A stretch of DNA of 5,761 nt from Deltaproteobacteria bacterium (GCA_020853655.1 JADYYL010000405.1:1-5761); one strand, 5' to 3'. Numbered from the stretch's first letter, positions 1 through 5,466 are shown. Numbers and translations: made by a program. Notes: generated from the letters alone by a model not told the origin.

Positions 1-991
1 AGTGCGCGACGCGTTTGGTAACTTCCTGCGTGGCGATCGTTATCCGGTCGGTATTCTCCGGCTCTCACTTCCGCCGGAAGATCTCGACGTCAATGTGCAT
101 CCGCAGAAGACCGAGGTTCGATTCCGCTCTCCCGAATATATCTTTCGAGTCGTTCACCGCGCCTTGCGGACGGCGTTTGATGGTGCGGGCCTGGTTTCGC
201 CTGCATTGTCTCCGATGGCGCCGTTGCAGTCGCCACGCCGGGATGCAACGCAAGCTGAGATCGCGTGGTTCCCACCTGCATCGGCCGCCACGCGGCCTAC
301 TGAATCAGACGATATCCCAGACTTTCGTTCGAAGGCGCCGGATTCGCTGGTTTCGAATGTCACCCGCTCGGCGCCGCAGACTCCGACCGACGCCCCGCGA
401 CAAGCGCCGAATTATTCCAATCTGCGCTACGTCGGCCAGGTCTTTCAATGCTACTTGCTCCTGGAAGGCTCCGACACATTGTTCCTCGTCGACATGCATG
501 CCGCTCACGAACGCGTGACACATGCGCGACTGCGCCAACAAAGTGCCACTGCGGGCATCTCACGCCAGATGCTGCTGCTGCCGGAGATCCTTCGCCTCGA
601 TCCGTCGGAGGCCGAGCTTTATCGAGGGAACGCGGATCTCATTTCGCAACTCGGCTTTGACGTGGAGGAGCTCGCCCCGGGGGAGATCGTTGTTCGGGCA
701 GTTCCTGCGCTCCTCGCTCACTCCTCGCCGGTGAAGATGTTGACCGACCTGCTTGTTGGATTCGAAGGCGATCCAGTTGTTGAGATTGAGAAGCGGATCG
801 ACTACGCAATCGCACGCCTTGCGTGTCACGCGTCTGTCCGAAGCGGGAAGTCGATGAATCGTGAAGAAGTAGGTGCATTGATGGATGCTCTCGCCGAGGC
901 GGAGTGCGGCGGCTTTTGCCCGCATGGCCGCCCGGTAATGTGCTCGGTGAGTGAGCAGGAGTTCGAGTCGATGTTCGGGCGAAGTGAGTAA
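1..991 (+). CDS. mutL: DNA mismatch repair protein MutL, C-terminal part (5' end outside window)
   Basis: MutL is the ATPase that links MutS mismatch recognition to strand incision. About 329 residues are visible. The first 42 include DVNVHPQKTEVRF, the signature at the end of the N-terminal GHKL ATPase/transducer domain. A Pro/Ser/Ala-rich linker follows (about residues 62-140), then the C-terminal dimerisation domain (about 141-329). That domain carries DMHAAHER (from residue 164), ACHASVRSGKSM (from 274) and CPHGRP (306-311), which correspond to the metal-binding motifs of MutL proteins with endonuclease activity. The usual motif is DQHA(X)2E(X)4E. Here Gln is Met and the second Glu is Ala, so nuclease activity is uncertain. 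The frame is open from the window edge and the GTG at base 2 is internal, so the true start lies upstream. It ends at TAA 989-991 and overlaps miaA. Identity is secure. Confidence 0.97.
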   Translation, partial: VRDAFGNFLRGDRYPVGILRLSLPPEDLDVNVHPQKTEVRFRSPEYIFRVVHRALRTAFDGAGLVSPALSPMAPLQSPRRDATQAEIAWFPPASAATRPTESDDIPDFRSKAPDSLVSNVTRSAPQTPTDAPRQAPNYSNLRYVGQVFQCYLLLEGSDTLFLVDMHAAHERVTHARLRQQSATAGISRQMLLLPEILRLDPSEAELYRGNADLISQLGFDVEELAPGEIVVRAVPALLAHSSPVKMLTDLLVGFEGDPVVEIEKRIDYAIARLACHASVRSGKSMNREEVGALMDALAEAECGGFCPHGRPVMCSVSEQEFESMFGRSE

Positions 992-2018
992 CCCTCCACG
1001 CAGAGTCCTCGTTTTCACGGGGCCGACGGGAAGCGGGAAGTCCGATGTCGGCCTTGAGCTCGCTGAAGCGCTCGGAGCGGAGATCGTCTCGGCGGACTCT
1101 GTTCAGGTCTATCGTCACTTCGACATCGGCTCGGCAAAGCCGCGTCCTTCCGAGCTCGCGCGCGTGCCCCATCATCTGATCTCGGTCCTTGAACCAAGCG
1201 AATCATTTTCGGCCGGAGCGTTCCGCACACAGGCCATAACGTGCATCGATGAGATTCTCGCGCGCGGAAAGGTTCCGCTCATTCTCGGAGGACCAGGACT
1301 CTATATTCAGGCGTTGCTTGCTGGAATCGTTCCGACTCCGACCATCGATGACGCCGCGAAGTCACAACTTCAAGCTCTCGAGGACCAGATTCGCATCGAG
1401 TCAGGAAACGATGAAGCTCAGTTTCGTGTCGCGCTCCATCGCTTGTTAGTTGAAGCGGATCCTGAGGCTGGGCAGCGGATTGAGCCGGGGGATCTCCAAC
1501 GAACTCGCCGAGCGCTCCTCGTGCAGTATTCCGGCAAAATTCCGCTCAGCGCTTTACAGGCGAGTCATCAGTACAAGGATGTTCAATTCTCTGCACTCGT
1601 CGTTGGAATGTTTCGCGACCGCGTGGAACTCTATCGTCGAATCGACGAGCGAACGGATCGAATGATGGCTGATGGATTCGTGCCCGAAGTCTGTTCGCTC
1701 CTTGAACAGTTTGGTGACATGTCGCCTGCGTTGGGCTCTCTTGGATATCGCCACGTCGCGCGGCATCTTCGGGGCGAGCTGGATCTCCCGGAATGCATCA
1801 CGGAGATCCAGCGCGATACTAGGCGTTTCGCGAAGCGCCAGCTTACTTGGTGGCGGAATCAACCTCGTAAGCTTGGATGGGAGATCCTTCCGGAAATGCA
1901 CGCGTCAGGGGCGCCCCCCGAGATTGCCTGCTCCCTCCACGAGGTCACCAGGTCCTTTCTTTCTCGCAGCGGGGCCTTCGCGGATGAGAAAGTTTTCTTT
2001 CTCCCGCTTTCTGCGTAG
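984..2018 (+). CDS. miaA: tRNA dimethylallyltransferase MiaA
   Basis: MiaA transfers a dimethylallyl group from DMAPP to N6 of A37 in tRNAs that read codons starting with U, the first step to ms2i6A. Family motifs appear in order: P-loop GPTGSGKS (residues 13-20), SADSVQVY with the catalytic-base Asp38, IGSAKP (48-53), VPHHLISVLEPSE (61-73), GGPGLY (102-107, usually GGTGLY) and RDTRRFAKRQLTWW (277-290). I chose GTG 984 because it places the P-loop 12 residues from the N-terminus, as usual in the family, and overlaps mutL by 8 bases. An in-frame GTG at 951 would add 11 residues with no homology. Neither start has a good ribosome binding site, so translation is probably coupled to mutL. At 344 residues it is longer than the typical 300-320, with the excess in a C-terminal tail after about residue 300. 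It probably lies in one operon with mutL and accA. Confidence 0.95.
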   Translation: MSNPPRRVLVFTGPTGSGKSDVGLELAEALGAEIVSADSVQVYRHFDIGSAKPRPSELARVPHHLISVLEPSESFSAGAFRTQAITCIDEILARGKVPLILGGPGLYIQALLAGIVPTPTIDDAAKSQLQALEDQIRIESGNDEAQFRVALHRLLVEADPEAGQRIEPGDLQRTRRALLVQYSGKIPLSALQASHQYKDVQFSALVVGMFRDRVELYRRIDERTDRMMADGFVPEVCSLLEQFGDMSPALGSLGYRHVARHLRGELDLPECITEIQRDTRRFAKRQLTWWRNQPRKLGWEILPEMHASGAPPEIACSLHEVTRSFLSRSGAFADEKVFFLPLSA

Positions 2019-2059
2019 ACTGCCGTCGGCCTTTGAGATTCGCTTTCGTGTGAGAGACT

Positions 2060-3040
2060 ATGGCTGATTTCAGCAACTATTTGGATTTCGAGCGTCCAGT
2101 CGTGGAACTGGAAACGGAACTGATGCGACTCAAGAGCTTAGTCGAAGCTGGGGACCTCACCCAGGTCGACGAGGTTGAGCGCGTCGAGCGCAAGCTCGAG
2201 AAAAGTCGCACAGACGTTTACGGTGGGTTGACGGCGTATCAGCGCGTTCGACTCTCGCGTCACTTCGACCGTCCATTTACACTTGATTACGTCGATCGCC
2301 TGATCACTGGATTTGTCGAGCTCCATGGGGATCGACTCTTCCGTGATGACCCTGCCATCGTTGCAGGCATTGGAAAGTTGAACAGCGAACCTGTCGCGAT
2401 CGTTGGCCAGCAGAGAGGCCGCACGACTCAAGAAAGAATTCGTCGCAACTTCGGAATGCCAAACCCGGAAGGGTATCGCAAAGCACTCCGAATATTTCAT
2501 CTCGCCGAACGGTTCGGTCTTCCTCTCCTCCTCTTTATCGATACGCAGGGTGCCTTTCCAGGACTCGAAGCGGAAGAGCGCGGCCAAGCAGAGGCGATAG
2601 CCCGGAATCTCTACGAACTCGCGGCTCTCAGAACCCCGGTCATCTCGATCGTCATCGGGGAGGGCGGAAGCGGAGGCGCGCTCGCGTTGGGCGTTTGCGA
2701 CCGGCTTATGATGCTCGAGAATTCCACGTATTCAGTGATTACCCCGGAAGGTTGCGCATCCATTCTCTGGGGCAAGAGCGACGCAGATAATGTCGCCGAG
2801 CATGCCAAGACGGCGGCAGAGTCCTTGCAGCTCACGGCTCGATCCCTCAAAGAGCTGGGAGTGTGCGACGAGATTATTAAGGAGCCCCAAGGGGGGGCGC
2901 ATCGAGACCCCGAACAAGCTGCCGAACTCGTGGGCCGCGCTATCGTTAAGCAGCTCGCGACCCTACGCGCCCTGAATGTCGACGAGCTGATTGAATTGCG
3001 TTATAAAAAATTCCGCGCCATCGGGCAGATAGCGTCGTAG
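2060..3040 (+). CDS. accA: Acetyl-CoA carboxylase carboxyltransferase subunit alpha
   Basis: AccA forms the carboxyltransferase with AccD and moves the carboxyl group from biotin on AccB to acetyl-CoA, giving malonyl-CoA for fatty-acid synthesis in the cytoplasm. The 326 residues match the usual AccA length. An N-terminal helical region rich in Glu, Arg and Lys (about 1-55) precedes the crotonase-like fold. Visible signatures are ELHGDRLFRDDPAI (87-100), RIRRNFGMPNPEGYRKALR (126-144), AEERGQAEAIARNL (171-184), the oxyanion-hole glycine loop GEGGSGGALALG (200-211) and SVITPEGCASILW (225-237). The normally conserved DTPGAYPG reads DTQGAFPG (161-168). ATG 2060 gives the standard N-terminus; only a weak GAGAG (2052-2056) lies just upstream. 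It follows miaA by 41 bases with no terminator between. No accD is in view, so the partner subunit must be encoded elsewhere. Confidence 0.97.
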   Translation: MADFSNYLDFERPVVELETELMRLKSLVEAGDLTQVDEVERVERKLEKSRTDVYGGLTAYQRVRLSRHFDRPFTLDYVDRLITGFVELHGDRLFRDDPAIVAGIGKLNSEPVAIVGQQRGRTTQERIRRNFGMPNPEGYRKALRIFHLAERFGLPLLLFIDTQGAFPGLEAEERGQAEAIARNLYELAALRTPVISIVIGEGGSGGALALGVCDRLMMLENSTYSVITPEGCASILWGKSDADNVAEHAKTAAESLQLTARSLKELGVCDEIIKEPQGGAHRDPEQAAELVGRAIVKQLATLRALNVDELIELRYKKFRAIGQIAS

Positions 3041-3253
3041 GCTGAGTCCGAGATTGTCGACCTCGCGGCCCTGATCCGCTGAGCCGTCGAGCGAAGCGCA
3101 GAACTCTTCGAAGAAAAATCGTTCGAAGGGGAGTGCTCACAAGTGTGAGCCTCAGTCGTCGAGCACAGAGCCGAATGGGCTCTACGCCCGACCAGAAATC
3201 GAGAGCGGCATTGAGACACCCGCTTACAAGAAGGATCAACGAGAGGTAACTGC
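3041..3253 (+). other. Intergenic leader with several possible hairpins
   Basis: This 213-base gap between accA and the RG-rich gene has no Rho-independent terminator for accA, because no hairpin here is followed by a T tract. It has a 10-base palindrome at 3105-3114. A perfect 6-bp hairpin, GCTCAC/GTGAGC with loop AAGT, lies at 3135-3150, and another 6-bp hairpin, AGAGCC/GGCTCT with a 5-base loop, at 3167-3183. GTGCTC (3133-3138) could instead pair with GAGCAC (3161-3166), which excludes the first hairpin. A 24-codon reading frame occupies 3175-3249. I see no convincing sigma-70 promoter, so read-through from accA is possible. Pairings were made by eye and no energies were computed. Confidence 0.45.
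3241..3246 (+). promoter_or_regulatory. Ribosome binding site of the RG-rich gene
   Basis: GAGAGG lies 7 bases upstream of ATG 3254. It supports this frame over the other open frames that cross the low-complexity region. Confidence 0.7.
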
Positions 3254-3784
3254 ATGTCAGATCATCGCTATCCCCCGGGATACATTCCACTCACCATTCA
3301 CGAATTGGGCGGGTCCCAGTCGAAGGGCGGCCAATCGCGTTCTCGCCAGGATCGCTCGGGCGGTTTTGCGGATGGCAACGTCGAGCACTACCGCGGAGGT
3401 GACGGTGGCCGTGGTGGTCAGGGCGGGAAGGGCGGTGGAATGCGACGAACTCGCGGCGGTCGGCCCGAGGGGAACGGTCCGCGAGGAGATCGCGGCGAAG
3501 ACCGAGGGAACCGGGGTGATCGCAGTGAGGATCGGGGCAACCGAGGCGACCGCGAAGACCGCGGCAACCGTGGCGATCGCGATGGTAATCGCGGTGAGCG
3601 TGAGGATCGAGGCAATCGCGGGGAACGTCAGGATCGAGGCGGCAATGAGCGGAACTTCCGCGGCGGAGATCGTCCACGCGGCGGACCGCGGCGTGAGCCG
3701 AGTCGTCGAGGCGAGGGGTCAGCTCCGGCCGATGATCTGGCGAATGCGCCGGTCGACCCGTTTGACGATGAGGAGATCGAATAG
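3254..3784 (+). CDS. Gly/Arg/Asp-rich low-complexity protein of unknown function
   Basis: I do not recognise this 176-residue protein. A short, more ordinary N-terminus (HRYPPGYIPLTIHELGG, residues 4-20) leads into Gly/Ser/Gln/Arg-rich sequence with RGG and GGRGG motifs (about 47-69). A repeat core follows (77-130) built on RGNRG(D/E)R with spacers such as SED and ED. More RGG/PRGG follows (136-144), then an acidic tail ending in DPFDDEEIE. There is no signal peptide, membrane segment or folded-domain signature, and the protein is presumably disordered. RGG-type tracts often bind RNA in other proteins, but that role is inference; no RRM, KH or DEAD-box domain is present. Other frames are also open across the repeats because of the sequence bias. 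This frame is preferred for its ribosome binding site, its acidic C-terminus and a terminator just after the stop. Whether it is conserved is unknown. Confidence 0.75.
   Translation: MSDHRYPPGYIPLTIHELGGSQSKGGQSRSRQDRSGGFADGNVEHYRGGDGGRGGQGGKGGGMRRTRGGRPEGNGPRGDRGEDRGNRGDRSEDRGNRGDREDRGNRGDRDGNRGEREDRGNRGERQDRGGNERNFRGGDRPRGGPRREPSRRGEGSAPADDLANAPVDPFDDEEIE
3482..3643 (+). repeat. In-frame degenerate tandem repeat coding RGNRG(D/E)R units
   Basis: Residues 77-130 of the RG-rich protein are made of 7-10 residue units: RGDRGED, RGNRGDRSED, RGNRGDRED, RGNRGDRDG, NRGERED, RGNRGERQD. At DNA level the copies differ at many third positions (CGC/CGT/CGA/CGG, GGC/GGT/GGA/GGG), so the peptide pattern is more regular than the DNA. 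That suggests an old expansion kept for its protein product. Confidence 0.8.
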
Positions 3785-3795
3785 ATTGATAGTGC

Positions 3796-3820
3796 CGAAG
3801 AGGAGAGTTCTCCCTCTTCG
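3796..3820 (+). other. Stem-loop in the 3' UTR just before the terminator
   Basis: CGAAGAGG (3796-3803) pairs with CCTCTTCG (3813-3820). A bulged A and two more pairs close on a GTTC loop. It starts 11 bases after the RG-rich gene's stop and has no T tract, so it is not itself a terminator. It could protect the mRNA 3' end. Confidence 0.5.
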
Positions 3821-3831
3821 CGATCTCTCAG

Positions 3832-3856
3832 AAGGCCCGCTCATGCGGGCCTTTTT
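3832..3856 (+). terminator. Rho-independent terminator
   Basis: AAGGCCCGC (3832-3840) and GCGGGCCTT (3845-3853) form a perfect 9-bp GC-rich stem with loop TCAT, running into TTTTT (3852-3856). It ends plus-strand transcription 48 bases after the RG-rich gene's stop. On the minus strand the hairpin is the same but lacks a good T tract, so it would be a weaker terminator for the convergent porin-like gene, which stops at 3868. Confidence 0.92.
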
Positions 3857-3867
3857 CATTTCGGGCA

Positions 3868-4755
3868 TTACATCGGCGACGCAAACTGGCCCGCAATTTT
3901 TACTCCGAACCAGAAATCCGAGGTTGAGGCGTCATCAATGCCTTCGTTGTAGTGCAGCTCCGGCTCAACGGAGAATCCTTCTGCGATCGGAAATTCTCCG
4001 CGCAGGGCAAGATCGAGGAATGCGGTCCCTGAGCTTTCGTAAATTGGGTTCTCGCCATTGTCGAGACCGCTGCTGAACCCGATCGTCAGCTCGGGAATGA
4101 TCGCTGCGGATCCATTCAATCCAGTCAATGGGATCGGGTGGTCGATTGAGCCTTGGAAGTATGCCCCTTCATGCTGATCCCAGTCGTAGGCGAGGAGAAA
4201 CTCTGGATTAAGAAACACATCGAGCTTCAGGCCGGTGTAGAGTTCTGCGGTATCCACGAGTCTTGGCGAAGAGGCGTCGTAGTTGTACCACTTATGTCCC
4301 ACCGAGAGACTTCCCACTTCGAGTTCAAACTCCGTTCCGAGATCGAAATCGAATTCATTGAAGCCTGGTGTCACATACGCGACTTCGGCGTCATTTCCGT
4401 TCGAGTCGGTCGTGTCGAACGACGCGCTACTTGAGAGGCGGGGATCGTTCTGATCGAGTCCGACATGCGTGAAGAATCCGCCATAGATGCTACCCCAGTC
4501 CGTGCGGAGTTCCGGCTTTGCGTCGAGCTGGAGGGAGCTTCCGTTATAGAGATTTTGTCCGCGAAACACCCGGTCTGAGAAGAGGCCGCCCGAGGCGGAG
4601 ACCGCGACGCCCTGTTCGCGGCGGTACGACTGATCAAAGATCTGCGCTTCTGCAACTTGGGCAAGGGAGGCAACGCTTGCGACGGCGAGGGTAACGAGGG
4701 TGACGACGCGGCTGAGGAGGTGAAGTGGTGTTTGAGCGCGGATAGTAGATCTCAT
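3868..4755 (-). CDS. Putative outer-membrane beta-barrel protein, TorF/Gcw_chp porin-like
   Basis: The 295-residue product starts with a clear Sec signal peptide: Arg residues in the first 16, a hydrophobic stretch (about 17-32) and a likely cleavage site after AEA (residue 37). The mature part alternates polar and aromatic/hydrophobic residues, is rich in Gly, Asp, Phe and Tyr, and has no cysteine, as expected for an outer-membrane barrel. SGGLFSDRVFRGQNL (55-69), GSIYGGFFTHVGL (88-100) and AELYTGLKLDVF (170-181) resemble the 'S-D-Y-x-FRG' opening and later strands of the TorF/Gcw_chp putative porins. The last strand appears to be FWFGVKIAGQF (281-291), but four residues follow it, so the usual C-terminal Phe is not terminal. 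ATG 4755 sets the signal peptide correctly; the ribosome binding site is weak. It is convergent to the RG-rich gene and divergent from infA. Substrate is unknown. Confidence is high that it is a gene and moderate for the family. Confidence 0.83.
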   Translation of the reverse strand: MRSTIRAQTPLHLLSRVVTLVTLAVASVASLAQVAEAQIFDQSYRREQGVAVSASGGLFSDRVFRGQNLYNGSSLQLDAKPELRTDWGSIYGGFFTHVGLDQNDPRLSSSASFDTTDSNGNDAEVAYVTPGFNEFDFDLGTEFELEVGSLSVGHKWYNYDASSPRLVDTAELYTGLKLDVFLNPEFLLAYDWDQHEGAYFQGSIDHPIPLTGLNGSAAIIPELTIGFSSGLDNGENPIYESSGTAFLDLALRGEFPIAEGFSVEPELHYNEGIDDASTSDFWFGVKIAGQFASPM

Positions 4756-4808
4756 CGGATATCTCGAGATTTAGGGGAGCATTTTCGGACAGATAACATC
4801 GAGATCTA

Positions 4809-4840
4809 ATCCGTACAATATAAATACTTAATTTAAGCTC
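4809..4840. promoter_or_regulatory. AT-rich divergent promoter region
   Basis: This is the most AT-rich patch of the window and sits between the divergent porin-like gene and infA. It holds -10-like hexamers on both strands: TATATT on the minus strand (4817-4822), about 60 bases before ATG 4755, and TACAAT (4814-4819) or TATAAA (4819-4824) on the plus strand. None has a convincing -35 box at 16-18 bases, so this is inferred from composition and position. Confidence 0.35.
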
Positions 4841-4895
4841 CATGAACTGAGAGGCCCGGTCTAATTGACAGTAGGATACTGAGGAGCTACAGCTT

Positions 4896-4989
4896 CTCAC
4901 GCTACGACACCGTGGTGAGGGAACCCCGCTGCACCCAGCCTGGGTGAGGGGATGGCTTTTCCGCTTGAATGACAGGGTGAGATTCGCCC
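4896..4989 (+). other. Possible structured 5' leader of infA
   Basis: Three stem-loops can be drawn in a row. The first is CTCAC (4896-4900) with GTGAG (4915-4919). The second is CCCC (4924-4927) with GGGG (4948-4951), enclosing CACCCA/TGGGTG (4932-4937/4941-4946, loop GCC). The third is GGGTGA/TCGCCC (4975-4980/4984-4989, one G-U pair, loop GAT). I match it to no known riboswitch class. Whether the region is transcribed depends on the unknown infA start site. Confidence 0.35.
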
Positions 4990-4999
4990 GGCTATTACG

Positions 5000-5004
5000 A
5001 AGGA
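5000..5004 (+). promoter_or_regulatory. Ribosome binding site of infA
   Basis: AAGGA lies 6 bases upstream of ATG 5011 and supports that start. A stronger-looking AAGGAGG (5017-5023) lies inside the gene (codons 3-5) with no start codon at a suitable distance after it. Confidence 0.7.
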
Positions 5005-5010
5005 TGACGG

Positions 5011-5286
5011 ATGACGAAGGAGGATTACCTCGAGCTGAACGGCGTCGTGAAGGAATGTTTTCCGAATACGACGTTTCGGGTTGAGTGTGAGAACGGGCAC
5101 GAGCTTCTTGCTTACCTCGCTGGAAAGATGAGGAAGTTTTATATCCGCGTGCTTCCGGGGGACTTCGTCCGAGTCCAGATCTCTCCGTATGACCTGACCA
5201 GAGGCCGGATCATCCGCCGATTCGCGAAGCCACCAGGCCGAGACGGCGCGCCTGAGTTCAGCGAGGATGACGACGTCGCGAAGTAG
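5011..5286 (+). CDS. infA: Translation initiation factor IF-1 with C-terminal extension
   Basis: IF-1 is an S1/OB-fold protein that binds the ribosomal A site on the 30S subunit and works with IF-2 and IF-3 in start selection. Family motifs are plain: MTKEDYLELNGVV at the start (compare MAKED in E. coli), PNTTFRVECENGH (18-30), AGKMRKFYIRVLPGD (37-51) and SPYDLTRGRI (58-67). The match at the N-terminus and the AAGGA site fix the start at 5011. Typical IF-1 has about 72 residues and ends soon after the last motif. This one has 91, adding roughly 19 residues with a basic/Pro part (AKPPGRDG) and an acidic end (FSEDDDVAK). The role of the tail is unknown. The gene is divergent from the porin-like gene and 180 bases upstream of tpx, with no terminator seen between. 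Confidence 0.96.
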   Translation: MTKEDYLELNGVVKECFPNTTFRVECENGHELLAYLAGKMRKFYIRVLPGDFVRVQISPYDLTRGRIIRRFAKPPGRDGAPEFSEDDDVAK

Positions 5287-5466
5287 TGAGCGAGGTCATA
5301 CTTCTCATCCTTACTCCAATCTTCCGTTCGAGTACTGCTGACTCACAGCTTGCATCGCGGTATACCCGAACAGTCCGACCAAGAAATCTGATAGGTGCAG
5401 AAGCACCCTTCCATTCGTGGTTGGTCGGATAACTCTATCTACTGCAATTTTCCGAGGACGGTCCGC
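5287..5466 (+). other. infA-tpx spacer with nested inverted repeat and possible promoter
   Basis: Within this 180-base spacer, TCCGACCAA (5374-5382) is a perfect inverted repeat of TTGGTCGGA (5421-5429). Between the arms is a 5-bp hairpin, GGTGC/GCACC with loop AGAA (5394-5407). No T tract follows, so it does not look like an infA terminator. A weak sigma-70-like promoter, CTGACT (5338-5343), 17 bases, TATACC (5361-5366), would start transcripts just before the repeat and place it in the tpx leader. Both the promoter and the folding are inferences. Confidence 0.4.
5454..5458 (+). promoter_or_regulatory. Ribosome binding site of tpx
   Basis: GAGGA lies 8 bases upstream of GTG 5467 and supports the non-ATG start. 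Confidence 0.7.

Noticed and set aside
951..983. Upstream GTG start for miaA at 951
   Set aside because: It adds 11 residues not expected ahead of the P-loop and lies deep in mutL without a ribosome binding site; GTG 984 fits the family better.
3482..3643. Repeat tract considered as a CRISPR-like array
   Set aside because: The units are short, degenerate and in frame with a protein repeat, with no unique spacers.
3291..3677. Minus-strand open frame rich in Asp, His and Arg opposite the RG-rich gene
   Set aside because: It is a mirror of the repeat composition, with no ribosome binding site or recognisable domain.
3366..4076. Long plus-strand open frame across the RG-rich gene and into the porin-like gene
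   Set aside because: It is out of frame with the supported gene, runs through a strong terminator and antisense to a clear gene, and owes its length to stop-poor repeat sequence.
4865..4870. Exact TTGACA -35-like box upstream of infA
   Set aside because: At 16-18 bases downstream there is only TACAGC or worse, so the pair does not make a convincing sigma-70 promoter by itself.
4975..4989. T-arm-like hairpin suggesting a tRNA
   Set aside because: No acceptor, D or anticodon arms can be fitted around it, and the loop is only 3 bases.
5383..5407. CTGATAG next to a hairpin, reminiscent of a hammerhead ribozyme core
   Set aside because: The core should read CUGANGA with GAAA after stem II; neither holds here.
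5286..5432. 48-codon GTG frame overlapping the infA stop by one base
   Set aside because: The length is expected by chance, no ribosome binding site is well placed, the product is not recognisable, and it covers the inverted repeat instead of a coding-like stretch.
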